The notes beneath the pieces are model-generated. The model was not told the origin of the DNA. It ran no database searches and was given only the letters and a program-made list of their open reading frames with translations. The position numbers and the translations under genes are program-made. This document shows positions 7,975-16,527 of a stretch of DNA of 64,000 nucleotides, piece by piece. This DNA comes from Seohaeicola saemankumensis. Lineage in GTDB: Bacteria > Pseudomonadota > Alphaproteobacteria > Rhodobacterales > Rhodobacteraceae. The stretch spans positions 248,001-312,000 of the forward strand of contig NZ_JBHTKR010000005.1 in assembly GCF_042678485.1 (NCBI RefSeq). Direction: 5' to 3'. Positions within the stretch are counted from its first letter, which is position 1, and each line of letters opens with the position of its first letter.

Positions 7975-8739
7975 TCAGGATTGCGGGCGTTCGGCCCATC
8001 CCGCAAAGATCCGCTCGAGCGCCACGACCGCGTAATAGAGCACGATCCCCAGGCAGGCGAGCGCGATCAGAACCGCGAACATCAGCGGATAATCGCCATT
8101 GGTCTCACCCGATTTGAACAGCGCGCCCAGACCGCGCCCATGGGGCGAGACGATCTCGACCAGGTTGGTTCCGATGAAGGCCAGCGTGACCGAGACCTTC
8201 AGCGCGCCGAAGAATTCCGGCAGCGTCTTGGGCAGCGCGATCTTGCGGAAGATCGTGACGCGCGATGCCCCAAGGCTGCGCAGGATATCGCGATATTCCG
8301 GCTCCAGCGTGGACAGGCCGATACCCACCGATACGGCAATCGGAAAGAAGGAAATCAGGAACGCCATCAGAACCGTGTTGAAATCGTGCTGACCGATAAA
8401 GATCAGCGCGATGACCGGCACCAGCGTCGCCTTGGGAATGGCGTTGAAACCGACCAGCAACGGATAAAGCGCATCGCGCGCGATCCGGGAAAAGCCCATG
8501 GCCATGCCCAGCAGCGTGCCGAACAGCACGGCCAGCCCCAGACCCGCCACAGTCCGCCACAACGTCTGCCAACCCATTTCGATGAAAAGATGGCTGTAGC
8601 GCGCAAAGGCGGGCGGCAGATCCGAGGGCGAGGCCATCTTGTAGTTGGGCCAGTCATTGACCCAGACGATGAATTCCCACAGCCCCAGGAAGGCCAGGAT
8701 CGCAAGCGTCGGAACGGCGATTTTCTGAAGCGTTTCCAT
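7975..8739 (-). CDS. ABC transporter permease, NitT/TauT type
   Basis: 254 residues from the ATG at 8739, one base after the ATPase stop. Six or so membrane helices are visible. The BPD_transp_1 EAA-type loop is present (DILRSLGASRVTIFRKIALPKTLP, about residues 160-183). Together with the ATPase and the periplasmic protein, this forms an importer of the nitrate/sulfonate/taurine/pyrimidine class. The substrate cannot be told from the sequence alone. Confidence 0.88.
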   Translation of the reverse strand: METLQKIAVPTLAILAFLGLWEFIVWVNDWPNYKMASPSDLPPAFARYSHLFIEMGWQTLWRTVAGLGLAVLFGTLLGMAMGFSRIARDALYPLLVGFNAIPKATLVPVIALIFIGQHDFNTVLMAFLISFFPIAVSVGIGLSTLEPEYRDILRSLGASRVTIFRKIALPKTLPEFFGALKVSVTLAFIGTNLVEIVSPHGRGLGALFKSGETNGDYPLMFAVLIALACLGIVLYYAVVALERIFAGWAERPQS

Positions 8740-8740
8740 G

Positions 8741-9541
8741 TCAGTGCACCTCTCCGTCACGACCCTGGGCGATCCGGATCTGGTCGCGCAGCAGATGCAG
8801 CATGTCGGCGGCCTCGGGCGTATAAAGACTGTCGATGGTGCGATCGGCGGGCAGGTCCACGCGCAGCACGTGCTGCGTGCGCGCCGGACGGCCCGACAGC
8901 ACGATCACCTGGTCGCCCAGAAAGACGGATTCGCGCAGGTCATGGGTGATCAGCACGCAGGTAAAGGGTTCCGCCGCACGCAGGTCGCGCATCGTCTGCC
9001 ACAGATCCTCGCGCGTGAAAGCGTCAAGCGCGCCGAAAGGTTCGTCCATGATCAGCACATCGGGCTTGTGCACGATGGACCGGCACAGCGAGGCACGCTG
9101 GCGCATGCCCCCCGACAGTTCGGACGGGCGCTTGCCCTCGAAACCCTTCAGGCCCACCATTTCCAGCAGATGCATCGCGCGGGCCTCGCGGTCGCGTTGC
9201 GGCATCCGGGGGGCCACGATTTCCAGCGGCAGGATCACATTGTCCAGGATCGTGCGCCATTCCAGCAGCACGGGGTTCTGAAAGGCCATGCCCACGGTCT
9301 TGCGCGGCGATGTCACGCGTTCGCCATGCAGCCAGACCTCGCCCTGATCGGGCTTCATCAGCCCGGCCACCAGCCGCGTGAGGGTGGACTTGCCACATCC
9401 CGACGGGCCGACCACCGCGCAGAATTCACCCTCGGGAACCGATACGTTCAGATTGTCCAGCACCGGCAGGGGGCCGGCCTTGGTGCGGTAGGCGTGTGTG
9501 ACGCCCTTGATCTCGATCAGGTTCGACATGTGCTGGAACAA
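8741..9541 (-). CDS. ABC transporter ATP-binding protein, NitT/TauT type
   Basis: 266 residues; a start at 9529 (MSNLIEIKG) is equally possible and would remove four residues. Walker A is GPSGCGKST, the Q-loop is in GMAFQNPVLL, the signature is LSGGMRQRASL and Walker B is VLIMDEPFGALD with a following switch histidine (LITHDL). It energises the neighbouring permease. A terminator-like hairpin separates it from the upstream binding-protein gene. Confidence 0.92.
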   Translation of the reverse strand: MFQHMSNLIEIKGVTHAYRTKAGPLPVLDNLNVSVPEGEFCAVVGPSGCGKSTLTRLVAGLMKPDQGEVWLHGERVTSPRKTVGMAFQNPVLLEWRTILDNVILPLEIVAPRMPQRDREARAMHLLEMVGLKGFEGKRPSELSGGMRQRASLCRSIVHKPDVLIMDEPFGALDAFTREDLWQTMRDLRAAEPFTCVLITHDLRESVFLGDQVIVLSGRPARTQHVLRVDLPADRTIDSLYTPEAADMLHLLRDQIRIAQGRDGEVH

Positions 9542-9561
9542 CCCCGAAACGCGTCACATGG

Positions 9562-9591
9562 AAAAAAGGCGCCCCCCTGGAGGGAAGCGCC
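9562..9591 (-). terminator. Hairpin plus T-run between binding protein and ATPase genes
   Basis: Read on the minus strand, GGCGC and GCGCC arms (9591-9587 and 9572-9568) plus inner CCC/GGG pairs are followed by six T (9567-9562). It may act as a partial terminator that lowers ATPase/permease expression relative to the binding protein. Confidence 0.6.
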
Positions 9592-9610
9592 ATGTCTTGG
9601 GCTGGCCGGA

Positions 9611-10618
9611 TTACTTCAGCATCAGGCTGCCGTCAGAGGGCAGGTAATCGGGCGTATAATACAGCGATACATCGGGGGCATTCACGAATTGATAGACCGA
9701 TTTGGTCTGCTCGATCGCGGTTGCCATGCGGGCGGGATCGATATTGCCCATGCCATTGGCCTTGACCCAGTCGGTCAGGACGTTGGCATCCACAGCCATT
9801 TGCAGACGGCGCTTTTCAAGCGCGGGGTCGGCGGCAGGGTTGCGCTTGATCAAAGCCTCGATCGCCATGTCGGGATCGGCGATGGCGTCTTTCCAGCCCA
9901 TCGCGACCGCACGCAGGAAGCTGGTCACGGCCTGGGGGTTCGCGGCGGCAAAATCGGTGTTCACGATCACCGCGTTGCCATAAAGCGCCACGCCATTGTC
10001 GGCCATCAGCAGAACCGTGATGTCATCCTCGGGCACGCCCAGACGGATCAGGTTCAGGGTAGAGGAGAACGAAAAGCCGGTGACGGATGCCACCTTGCCC
10101 TCGGCCAGCATCGGCTCGCGCACGGGGAACCCCACGGGCTCCACGGTGATCGACGCCATGTCGAGGCCGTTTTCCGCGGCGAAGATCGGGAACTGCGCCC
10201 AGGCGCCATCGGGGGGCGGCGCGCCCAGAACCTTGCCTGCCAGATCGGCCGGGGTTTCGATGCCCAGCGACTTGCGCCCGACGACCGCGAACGGCGGCTT
10301 GTCATAGACCATCATCGCCGCAATGACCGGGGCGCCGGGGTTCTGATCCAGGAATTTCATCAGGCTGTTGATGTCGGCGAAACCGACCGGGAACGCGCCA
10401 GTGGCAACCTTCGGGATGGCATCAAGCGAACCTGCACCTTCCGAGATCTCGACGCTCAGGCCTTCGGCCGCGAAATGGCCCTTGTCCACAGCCACGAAAT
10501 AGGGCGCGGCGGGGCCTTCGAATTTCCAGTCCAGCGCGAAGGGCATCGCGGTCTGGGCGGCCAGCGAACTGGCCAGTGTAACGACAGCGGCGGCGGCCGC
10601 AAAAGTGGTACGGATCAT
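9611..10618 (-). CDS. ABC transporter periplasmic binding protein, NMT1/THI5-like
   Basis: 335 residues with a signal peptide (residues 1 to about 21, ending SLAAQ). The mature part begins with the family start FALDWKFEGPAAPYFVAVDKGHFAAEGL and contains the GADINS-like segment (VGFADINSLMKF). This family binds nitrate, sulfonates, taurine or hydroxymethylpyrimidine. I see no TPP-type riboswitch in the 185 bases upstream, so thiamine-precursor uptake is not supported. It is the first gene of the three-gene transporter operon. Confidence 0.88.
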   Translation of the reverse strand: MIRTTFAAAAAVVTLASSLAAQTAMPFALDWKFEGPAAPYFVAVDKGHFAAEGLSVEISEGAGSLDAIPKVATGAFPVGFADINSLMKFLDQNPGAPVIAAMMVYDKPPFAVVGRKSLGIETPADLAGKVLGAPPPDGAWAQFPIFAAENGLDMASITVEPVGFPVREPMLAEGKVASVTGFSFSSTLNLIRLGVPEDDITVLLMADNGVALYGNAVIVNTDFAAANPQAVTSFLRAVAMGWKDAIADPDMAIEALIKRNPAADPALEKRRLQMAVDANVLTDWVKANGMGNIDPARMATAIEQTKSVYQFVNAPDVSLYYTPDYLPSDGSLMLK

Positions 10619-10803
10619 GGATCACTCCCGGTTGGACACTTGCGTCAGTTCTGCATCTTTGCCTGACAGTTGCACGACCAGGGCGGGCGGCGCACGGTCC
10701 CGACAGATGCGCCGACACTCATTATGCCCGATATCTATGCCGAATGTCGCAGCCTGTCTACAATTTAGGCGTGCCGCAAAGCGGGCCATCTGCACGGCAG
10801 ATA

Positions 10804-12669
10804 TCAGCCTTTTTCGTGGAAGAAGGCGTGAATCGTCTCGGCCATGGCGTCCGAAATGCCCGGCGCGGCCTTGAGGTCCTCAAGCCCCGCGCGGCTGACC
10901 GCCTTGGCGCTGCCGAAATGGGCCAGAAGCGCGCGTTTGCGGCTGGCCCCCACGCCTGGCACATCATCCAACGGGGTTGCCCCCACCGATTTGCTGCGCT
11001 TGGCACGGTGCGTGCCGATGGCAAAACGATGCGCCTCGTCCCGCATGCGCTGCACGAAGTAAAGCACGGGATCGTTACGGCGCAAGGCGAAGGGCCGCTG
11101 GCCGACGCGGTGGAATTCCTCTTTGCCGGCGTCGCGGTCGATACCCTTGGCAACGCCGATCATCGGAATGTCCTGCACCCCATGTTCGCCCATGATCTGC
11201 GCCACGGCGCTGACCTGTCCCGCGCCCCCGTCGATCAGCAGCAGGTCCGGCCACAGACCCAGCGAACGATCGGGGTCCTCCTTCTGAAGCCGCTTGAAAC
11301 GGCGGGTCAGCACCTCTTTCATCATCCCGAAATCATCGCCCGGCGTCAGGTCATCGCCACGGATGTTGAACTTGCGGTACTGGCCTTTCACGAACCCGTC
11401 GGGACCCGCGACGATCATTGCCCCGACCGCATCGGTGCCCTGAATATGGCTATTGTCATAGACCTCGATCCGCTGCGGCGGCGTCGGCAGATCGAACGCC
11501 TCTGCCAGCCCAGCCAAAAGCTTGGTCTGGGTGGCACTTTCGGACATTTTCCGCGCCAGCGACTCGCGCGCGTTGCGCGCGGCCCCTTCGACAAGCTCGG
11601 CCTTTTCGCCACGCTGCGGCACAAGGATCTCGACCTTGCGGCCCAGCCGTTCTGACAGCGCGTCCTGCATCAGATCGGGGTTTTCCAAAGGATGCGACAG
11701 GATCAGCTGCCGGGGCGGTTCCTTGGTGTCGTAGAACTGACCGATGAAGGCTTCCAGCACTTCGGGCGCTTCGATGTCAGACCCGACGCGCGGATAGAAA
11801 TCGGCATTGCCCCAGTTCTGATGGGCCCGGATGAAGAAGACCTGCACACAGGCCTGCCCGCCCTCCATATGCAAGGCGATCACATCCGCCTCGGCCACGC
11901 CGCGCGGGTTGATGCCCTGCACCGTCTGCACCTGCGTCAGCGCGCGGATCCGGTCCCGCAAGGCGGCGGCGCGTTCGAATTCCATCTCGTCCGAGGCCTG
12001 CTGCATCTGCGCGGCCAGCGTTTCCTGCACTGCGGTCGAGCGACCCGAAAGAAAGCGCACGGCATCCGCCACTGTTGCCGCGTAATCCGCCTTGGAGATC
12101 TGCCCCGTGCACGGGGCCGAGCACCGCTTGATCTGGTGCAGCAGGCAGGGCCTTGTCCGGCTGGAGAACATCGCGTCCGAACAGTTTCGCAGCAAGAACA
12201 CCTTCTGCAACTGGTTCAGCGTCCGGTTCACAGCACCCGCACTGGCGAAGGGGCCGAAATACTGCCCCTTGTCCTTGCGCGCGCCGCGATGCTTGGTGAT
12301 CATCGGAAAGTCGTGATCGCCAGTGATCAGGATATTCGGAAAGCTTTTGTCATCGCGCAGCAGCACGTTGTAGCGCGGCTTGAGCTGCTTGATCAGGTTC
12401 TGCTCCAGCAGCAGGGCCTCTGTCTCGGTCCGGGTGGTCAGGAACATCATCCCGGCGGTTTCCGAGATCATCCGCGCGATCCGCCCCGAGTGACCCGAAG
12501 GGCGCGCATAGTTCGACACCCGTGCCCGCAGGTTGCGCGCCTTGCCCACGTAAAGCACACGGCTTTGTGCATCCAGCATCCGATAGACACCCGGAGAGCC
12601 GTCAAGCGTCTTCAGATAGTCCTGGATCAGAGCATGTCCGGTCAGCGGTTGTGCGGGTAATTCGGTCAT
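10804..12669 (-). CDS. uvrC: Excinuclease ABC subunit C
   Basis: 621 residues from the ATG at 12669. The GIY-YIG nuclease domain is at the N-terminus (GSPGVYRML, then VLYVGKARNLRARVSNY). A UVR motif lies near the middle (ASDEMEFERAAALRDRI). The RNase H-like UvrC domain follows (VYDNSHIQGTDAVGAMIV, then LLLIDGGAGQV), with C-terminal HhH motifs (DVPGVGASRKRALLAHFGS). It makes both incisions in nucleotide excision repair with UvrAB. The in-frame region upstream of 12669 shows no similarity and was left out. Confidence 0.97.
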   Translation of the reverse strand: MTELPAQPLTGHALIQDYLKTLDGSPGVYRMLDAQSRVLYVGKARNLRARVSNYARPSGHSGRIARMISETAGMMFLTTRTETEALLLEQNLIKQLKPRYNVLLRDDKSFPNILITGDHDFPMITKHRGARKDKGQYFGPFASAGAVNRTLNQLQKVFLLRNCSDAMFSSRTRPCLLHQIKRCSAPCTGQISKADYAATVADAVRFLSGRSTAVQETLAAQMQQASDEMEFERAAALRDRIRALTQVQTVQGINPRGVAEADVIALHMEGGQACVQVFFIRAHQNWGNADFYPRVGSDIEAPEVLEAFIGQFYDTKEPPRQLILSHPLENPDLMQDALSERLGRKVEILVPQRGEKAELVEGAARNARESLARKMSESATQTKLLAGLAEAFDLPTPPQRIEVYDNSHIQGTDAVGAMIVAGPDGFVKGQYRKFNIRGDDLTPGDDFGMMKEVLTRRFKRLQKEDPDRSLGLWPDLLLIDGGAGQVSAVAQIMGEHGVQDIPMIGVAKGIDRDAGKEEFHRVGQRPFALRRNDPVLYFVQRMRDEAHRFAIGTHRAKRSKSVGATPLDDVPGVGASRKRALLAHFGSAKAVSRAGLEDLKAAPGISDAMAETIHAFFHEKG

Positions 12670-12991
12670 GGTTTCAGAGGTATGATTCTTCCGGTGCCTC
12701 TGCAATCTTTGTGAGGCCGGGGCAAGGGTAAACCTGTCCACGGTTTCTGTGGATAACTCTGCCGATAAGTTTTCGGCATCGGGAAATTTTCCTTAGTTAC
12801 AGCCCGCTTCTCTGTATTGCCTGTTTTTTAGACATATTAATAAGCATCTGTTATTAAACGTAATTTTTTTGCCATGCTGCAAAATATTGAAAACATTAAA
12901 GTTTTTGTAACGATGTCGTAACCGCGTCGTGAACAGTGCAAAACTTTGACGTCCCTTGCCCCGCATATCCGTCGAAACGGCATTCAAGGGC
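12670..12991. other. AT-rich gene-free stretch between SDR and uvrC
   Basis: About 320 bases without a convincing gene. Bases 12780-12950 are far richer in A/T than the surroundings and contain runs such as a seven-T block near 12866. Apart from one DnaA box I see no defined site. Both flanking genes are on the minus strand, so it should hold the uvrC promoter. Confidence 0.7.
12748..12756 (-). promoter_or_regulatory. Perfect DnaA box in the uvrC upstream region
   Basis: The minus strand reads TTATCCACA, the consensus DnaA box, 79 bases upstream of uvrC. It lies beside an unusually AT-rich stretch at about 12780-12950. Confidence 0.5.
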
Positions 12992-13774
12992 CTATTCGAC
13001 ACCCAGCACATCAGGCGTCTGCCAGCCCAGATGCTGGCCGCCGTCGACGCAGATCAACTGTCCGGTCACGGCGGGCGCATCCAGGAAATACCCAAGCGCC
13101 GCGGTGATATCAGCCGGATTTGCGCCCCGCCCCAGAACGGTTGCCGCGCGCTGGTCGGCAAAGTGCCGGTCGGACTGGCGCGCGCCCTGCAAGGTCGGCC
13201 CCGGACCGATCGCATTGACCCGGACCCGCGGCGCCAGCGCCTGGGCAGAGGTTTGCGTCAGGGCCCAAAGCCCCATCTTGGCCAGGGTATAGGTCATGAA
13301 CTCGGGCGTCAGCTTACGGACCCGCTGATCGATCATGTTGATGACAAGCCCCTGCGCCACGGGTTCGCCTGCGTCATCCTGCACCGCTTCGGGGATGGCC
13401 GCGGCCATGCCTTGGGTCAGAACGAAAGGGGCCCGCAGGTTGCTTTCGAAATGCCGGTCCCAGCTGGTACGGGTCGCGCTGGCGATGCTGTCATATTCGA
13501 AGATCGAGGCATTGTTGATCAGGCAGGTCACCGGCCCGCCCAATGCCTGCATGGCATCAGGGATCAACCTTTGGGTTGCTGCCTCATCCAGAAGATCGGC
13601 CTGCAGCGTCACGGCGCGGCGCCCCTTGGCGCGAACCAGGGCGGCCACATCCTCGGCCTCGGATTTCGACGCGGCGTAATGTACGGCCAGATCAAACCCG
13701 CGATCCGCCAGGTATAGCGCCATGGAACGGCCCAGCCGTTTGCCTGCCCCGGTCACCAGCGCGATCTTTTGCAT
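12992..13774 (-). CDS. SDR family oxidoreductase, pteridine-reductase-like
   Basis: 260 residues from the ATG at 13774. The Rossmann start is TGAGKRLGRSMA, which resembles FolM/pteridine reductases more than the usual TGxxxGIG. NNAS follows at about residue 88, then the catalytic Tyr-x3-Lys (YTLAKMG) and the VNAIGPGPT segment. The protein is NAD(P)H-dependent; the substrate is not determined. It is the last gene of the operon S49 peptidase, zinc ribbon, CaCA antiporter, SDR. The longer open frame upstream overlaps the antiporter gene and was rejected. Confidence 0.85.
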   Translation of the reverse strand: MQKIALVTGAGKRLGRSMALYLADRGFDLAVHYAASKSEAEDVAALVRAKGRRAVTLQADLLDEAATQRLIPDAMQALGGPVTCLINNASIFEYDSIASATRTSWDRHFESNLRAPFVLTQGMAAAIPEAVQDDAGEPVAQGLVINMIDQRVRKLTPEFMTYTLAKMGLWALTQTSAQALAPRVRVNAIGPGPTLQGARQSDRHFADQRAATVLGRGANPADITAALGYFLDAPAVTGQLICVDGGQHLGWQTPDVLGVE

Positions 13775-13803
13775 TTGCCTACCCCTTTGCCTGCCCCGAT
13801 GGG

Positions 13804-14769
13804 TCAGATGAACATCATCGATACATAGGTCGCGTAGAACACGATCAAGATGATACCCCAGGCGCGCCCGATATTCTGACGCAGGAAGACAAACGGGATC
13901 AGCAACAACGAGGCCGCCAGCATCACCCACAGATCATAGGTCAGGAACTGGCTATCGACCGGGATCGGTGCGACCAGGGCGGCAATCCCGATGATGGCCA
14001 GCAGGTTGAACAGGTTCGACCCGATCACGTTGCCAAGCGCCACATCGGCCTGCCTGCGGACAGCGGCCATGACCGTTGTCGCAAGCTCCGGCATCGACGT
14101 GCCGACAGCCACCAGCGTAAGCCCGATCACGGTCTCGCTGATGCCGAAGGTGCGGGCGATCACGGTTGCGCTGTCCACAAGGATATCCGCGCCCAGCGGC
14201 AGACCGATCAGGCCCAGCACCAGGAACGTGACGATCTTCCACCAGGGCATGTCGGGATCGGCGCCTTCGAGGTCGTCAAGGTCATCCGTCCCGTCCACGC
14301 CTTCGGCCACGACAGCCGCGATCTTGTGATTGCGCGCATCACGGAACATGTCGGCCAGGGCCAGCGCCAGCGCGCCCAGCATGATCAGCGCGGCGATCCA
14401 GTCGAACACGCCACGGAAGGCCAGCAGGATGAACAGCACCGAGGCCGCGATCATCACCACGAAGCTTTTGCGCGTGTCATGTTCCGCCGTGTGCATCACC
14501 GCGATCAGCGCCGGAATGCCCAGCACCAACAGGATGTTCGCGGTATTCGACCCAACCACATTACCCAGCGCGATCCCTGGCACGCCGGACATGGCCGCCT
14601 GGACCGAGATCAGCAATTCGGGCGCGGATGTGCCGAAGGCCACGATGGTCAGGCTGACGATCAGCGCCGGGATCCCGATCCTGAGGGCCAGGTTCACCGC
14701 CCCTTTCACCAGCGCATCGCCAGCAAACAACAGGATCACAAGCCCAAGGGCTGCCATCAACCAAACCAT
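13804..14769 (-). CDS. Calcium/sodium antiporter of the CaCA superfamily
   Basis: 321 residues with ten or so membrane helices. The two alpha repeats are clear: IVAFGTSAPELL with ALGNVVGSNTANILLVLG in the first half, and LVAVGTSMPELATT with ALGNVIGSNLFNLLAIIG in the second. These form the ion-binding core. An acidic cytoplasmic loop (GVDGTDDLDDLEGADPD) lies between the halves. It exports Ca2+, or a related cation, in exchange for Na+ or H+ across the inner membrane. Start at 14769, just after the small zinc-ribbon gene. Confidence 0.93.
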   Translation of the reverse strand: MVWLMAALGLVILLFAGDALVKGAVNLALRIGIPALIVSLTIVAFGTSAPELLISVQAAMSGVPGIALGNVVGSNTANILLVLGIPALIAVMHTAEHDTRKSFVVMIAASVLFILLAFRGVFDWIAALIMLGALALALADMFRDARNHKIAAVVAEGVDGTDDLDDLEGADPDMPWWKIVTFLVLGLIGLPLGADILVDSATVIARTFGISETVIGLTLVAVGTSMPELATTVMAAVRRQADVALGNVIGSNLFNLLAIIGIAALVAPIPVDSQFLTYDLWVMLAASLLLIPFVFLRQNIGRAWGIILIVFYATYVSMMFI

Positions 14770-14772
14770 CGT

Positions 14773-14940
14773 CTATCCTTTTCGATGTCCACAGGAACAC
14801 GGGCCACGCCCTATGCGATAACGCCCGCAAGACGGGCATCGCGCCGATTGAAGGCGCTTTTGCCCGGGGAATTTCAGCTTGCCGAACATGGCAAGAACGC
14901 CCATGCCCACAAGAAACAGAACAACAATCTTGAGGATCAC
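14773..14940 (-). CDS. 55-aa membrane-anchored zinc-ribbon protein
   Basis: GTG at 14940, one base after the TGA of the S49 peptidase gene; TAG at 14775-14773, four bases before the antiporter start. The product has an N-terminal hydrophobic helix (ILKIVVLFLVGMGVLAMFG), a short basic stretch and a C-terminal CPSC-GRYRIGRGP-CSC zinc ribbon with two CxxC/CxC knuckles. Position inside a tight operon, good coding character and the four conserved-looking cysteines support a real gene. I know similar short proteins from Rhodobacteraceae, but no function. Confidence 0.8.
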   Translation of the reverse strand: MILKIVVLFLVGMGVLAMFGKLKFPGQKRLQSARCPSCGRYRIGRGPCSCGHRKG

Positions 14941-14941
14941 G

Positions 14942-15748
14942 TCATAGCCCGAAACGCGCGAAAGCCGCCCGCTCCTCTATTCCGGCAAGGGCGTCCTGCG
15001 CCAGGGTTGCACCAAACCGCTGGAACAGGCCGCGACGACGCCCGTAGCGGGCAAAGCGCGTCTTGTCGCCATAGAGCTCCTTGAGCTTTGGCTCCAGGTG
15101 ACCGATCCCGTCGATCAGCCCCAGCTCATGCGCCCGCGCGCCCAACCAGAACCGGCCCGTGAAAAGGTCGGCATCATCCGCCAGCTTGGCGCCACGCCGT
15201 GACCGGACATAGGCCACGAAACTGTCGTGCAGGCCGCCAAGCAGTTCTTTCAGGCGCGCCACGTCTTCGGGTTTTTCCGGCAGGAAGGGATCCAGCATGC
15301 TCTTGGAGTCAGCCGAGGTATAGACCCGACGTTCGACACCCTGGCGCGCCAGCGCCACATGCGCGCCGAAGCCCGCCGAGATCACGCCGATCGACCCCAC
15401 GATCGAACCGGTATCGGCCCAGATGTCATCGGCCGCCGCGGCCAGCCAATATCCGCCAGACGCCGCCACATCCTCGACAAAGGCATGAACCGGCACTTTC
15501 CGCTCTGCCGACAGCCGCCGGATCCTGGCGGCAATCAGCGCCGATTGCACGGGCGAGCCTCCGGGCGAGTTGATCACAAGCGCCACGGCTGCGGGCTTGC
15601 CGCGCCGGAAGGCGCGCTCCAGCACGGGTCCCATGACCTCGTCGCTCAGCGGGCTGCGCGGCCCGGAGCCGATGCTGCCAGCCAGGCGCACGACAGATAC
15701 AACGGGGTCTGCCTTCAGGAAGGGTATAAAGCGTTTCATGGCCTGCAT
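14942..15748 (-). CDS. S49 family signal peptide peptidase SppA-like protein
   Basis: 268 residues from MQAMKRF (15748), or 265 from MKRF (15739). The S49 fold is visible: VVRLAGSI, ALVINSPGGSPVQS, then the nucleophile Ser in VAASGGYWLA and the general base Lys in the ADSKSMLD stretch, plus GSIGVIS. It cleaves signal peptides or membrane fragments. The family often has an N-terminal anchor; here the N-terminus (MKRFIPFLK) is only weakly hydrophobic. First gene of a four-gene operon. Confidence 0.9.
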   Translation of the reverse strand: MQAMKRFIPFLKADPVVSVVRLAGSIGSGPRSPLSDEVMGPVLERAFRRGKPAAVALVINSPGGSPVQSALIAARIRRLSAERKVPVHAFVEDVAASGGYWLAAAADDIWADTGSIVGSIGVISAGFGAHVALARQGVERRVYTSADSKSMLDPFLPEKPEDVARLKELLGGLHDSFVAYVRSRRGAKLADDADLFTGRFWLGARAHELGLIDGIGHLEPKLKELYGDKTRFARYGRRRGLFQRFGATLAQDALAGIEERAAFARFGL

Positions 15749-15851
15749 GTAGAATGTGCCCCCCTGACAAACAAGGCGCGCAGGCCAAACAACCGGCAGC
15801 CGGGGCGGTTTATTTCGCCCCAGGCCCACCGATATGCCGCGACGGCCGGTT

Positions 15852-16370
15852 TCAGCCTTTCAGACGGCTGAGCCAGCCTTTCTTCGCAGGGGCATCTGTC
15901 GTTGCGTCATCCTCGGCCGCCACATCGGCGGGGCCTTCAATGACCGTCTGGAAATTCTCGAAGAACTGGTCGGCCATCTTCTTGGCGAAACCATCGATCA
16001 GCCGGCTGCCCAGTTGCGCCAGCTTGCCGCCGACTTTCGCCTCGACGTCATAGATCAGGCGGGTGCCTTCGGGGATATCCTCAAGGCGCACCTTGGCCTC
16101 ACCCTTGGCGAAACCCGCCGCACCGCCCTTGCCTTCGCCGGACAGTGTCAGGCTTTCCCCCTCGACCATGTCGGACAGAACCACCTGCCCCTTGAATGTC
16201 GCTTTCACCGGGCCGACCTTCTGTACCACCGTCGCCTCGAAGCCGTCAGCGGGATTGCCCGTCACCTCTTGCGCGCCGGGCACGCAATCCTTCAGCACAT
16301 CCGCGCTGAGCAAAGCTGCCCAGACATCGGAGCGGGGGGCCTTGATGTCGCGTTGGTCGTTCATCTGCAT
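15852..16370 (-). CDS. CoxG-like SRPBCC domain protein
   Basis: 172 residues. The sequence matches the CO dehydrogenase subunit G family: MNDQRDIKAPRSDVWAALLSADVLKDCVPGAQEV at the start, then VKATFKGQVVLSDM and the KGGAAGFAKGEAKVRLED segment. It is a START-like ligand-binding fold. In cox operons CoxG helps anchor CO dehydrogenase; no cox structural genes are here, so the role is open. The C-terminus ends with a low-complexity link and KKGWLSRLKG, a possible membrane-contact tail. Confidence 0.85.
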   Translation of the reverse strand: MQMNDQRDIKAPRSDVWAALLSADVLKDCVPGAQEVTGNPADGFEATVVQKVGPVKATFKGQVVLSDMVEGESLTLSGEGKGGAAGFAKGEAKVRLEDIPEGTRLIYDVEAKVGGKLAQLGSRLIDGFAKKMADQFFENFQTVIEGPADVAAEDDATTDAPAKKGWLSRLKG

Positions 16371-16527
16371 GGGTGTTCAGTCCTTCCTGAGCCGCGTGTC
16401 GGCATGGTCTTCGCGCCAGACTACCCCAGCGTCGCGGCTGCGCCAAGCCGTGAGGCGCGGTTGCAAAAAGATGCTGGCCCGCGGCCGTCGTCAGGGATAG
16501 GCATGACGTGATTGCAAAGGTATCCCC

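Noticed and set aside
8738..10666. A 642-codon plus-strand frame over the NitT/TauT-type transporter genes
   Set aside because: Shadow of three well-supported minus-strand genes; no domain, unlikely composition.
10619..10803. Possible TPP riboswitch upstream of the NMT1/THI5-like binding protein
   Set aside because: The conserved CTGAGA and ACCTGATC-type segments are absent.
12793..13011. Small minus-strand frame in the AT-rich region and a 12-codon MAKKLRL frame inside it
   Set aside because: No ribosome site worth naming, no coding composition, and too short to support.
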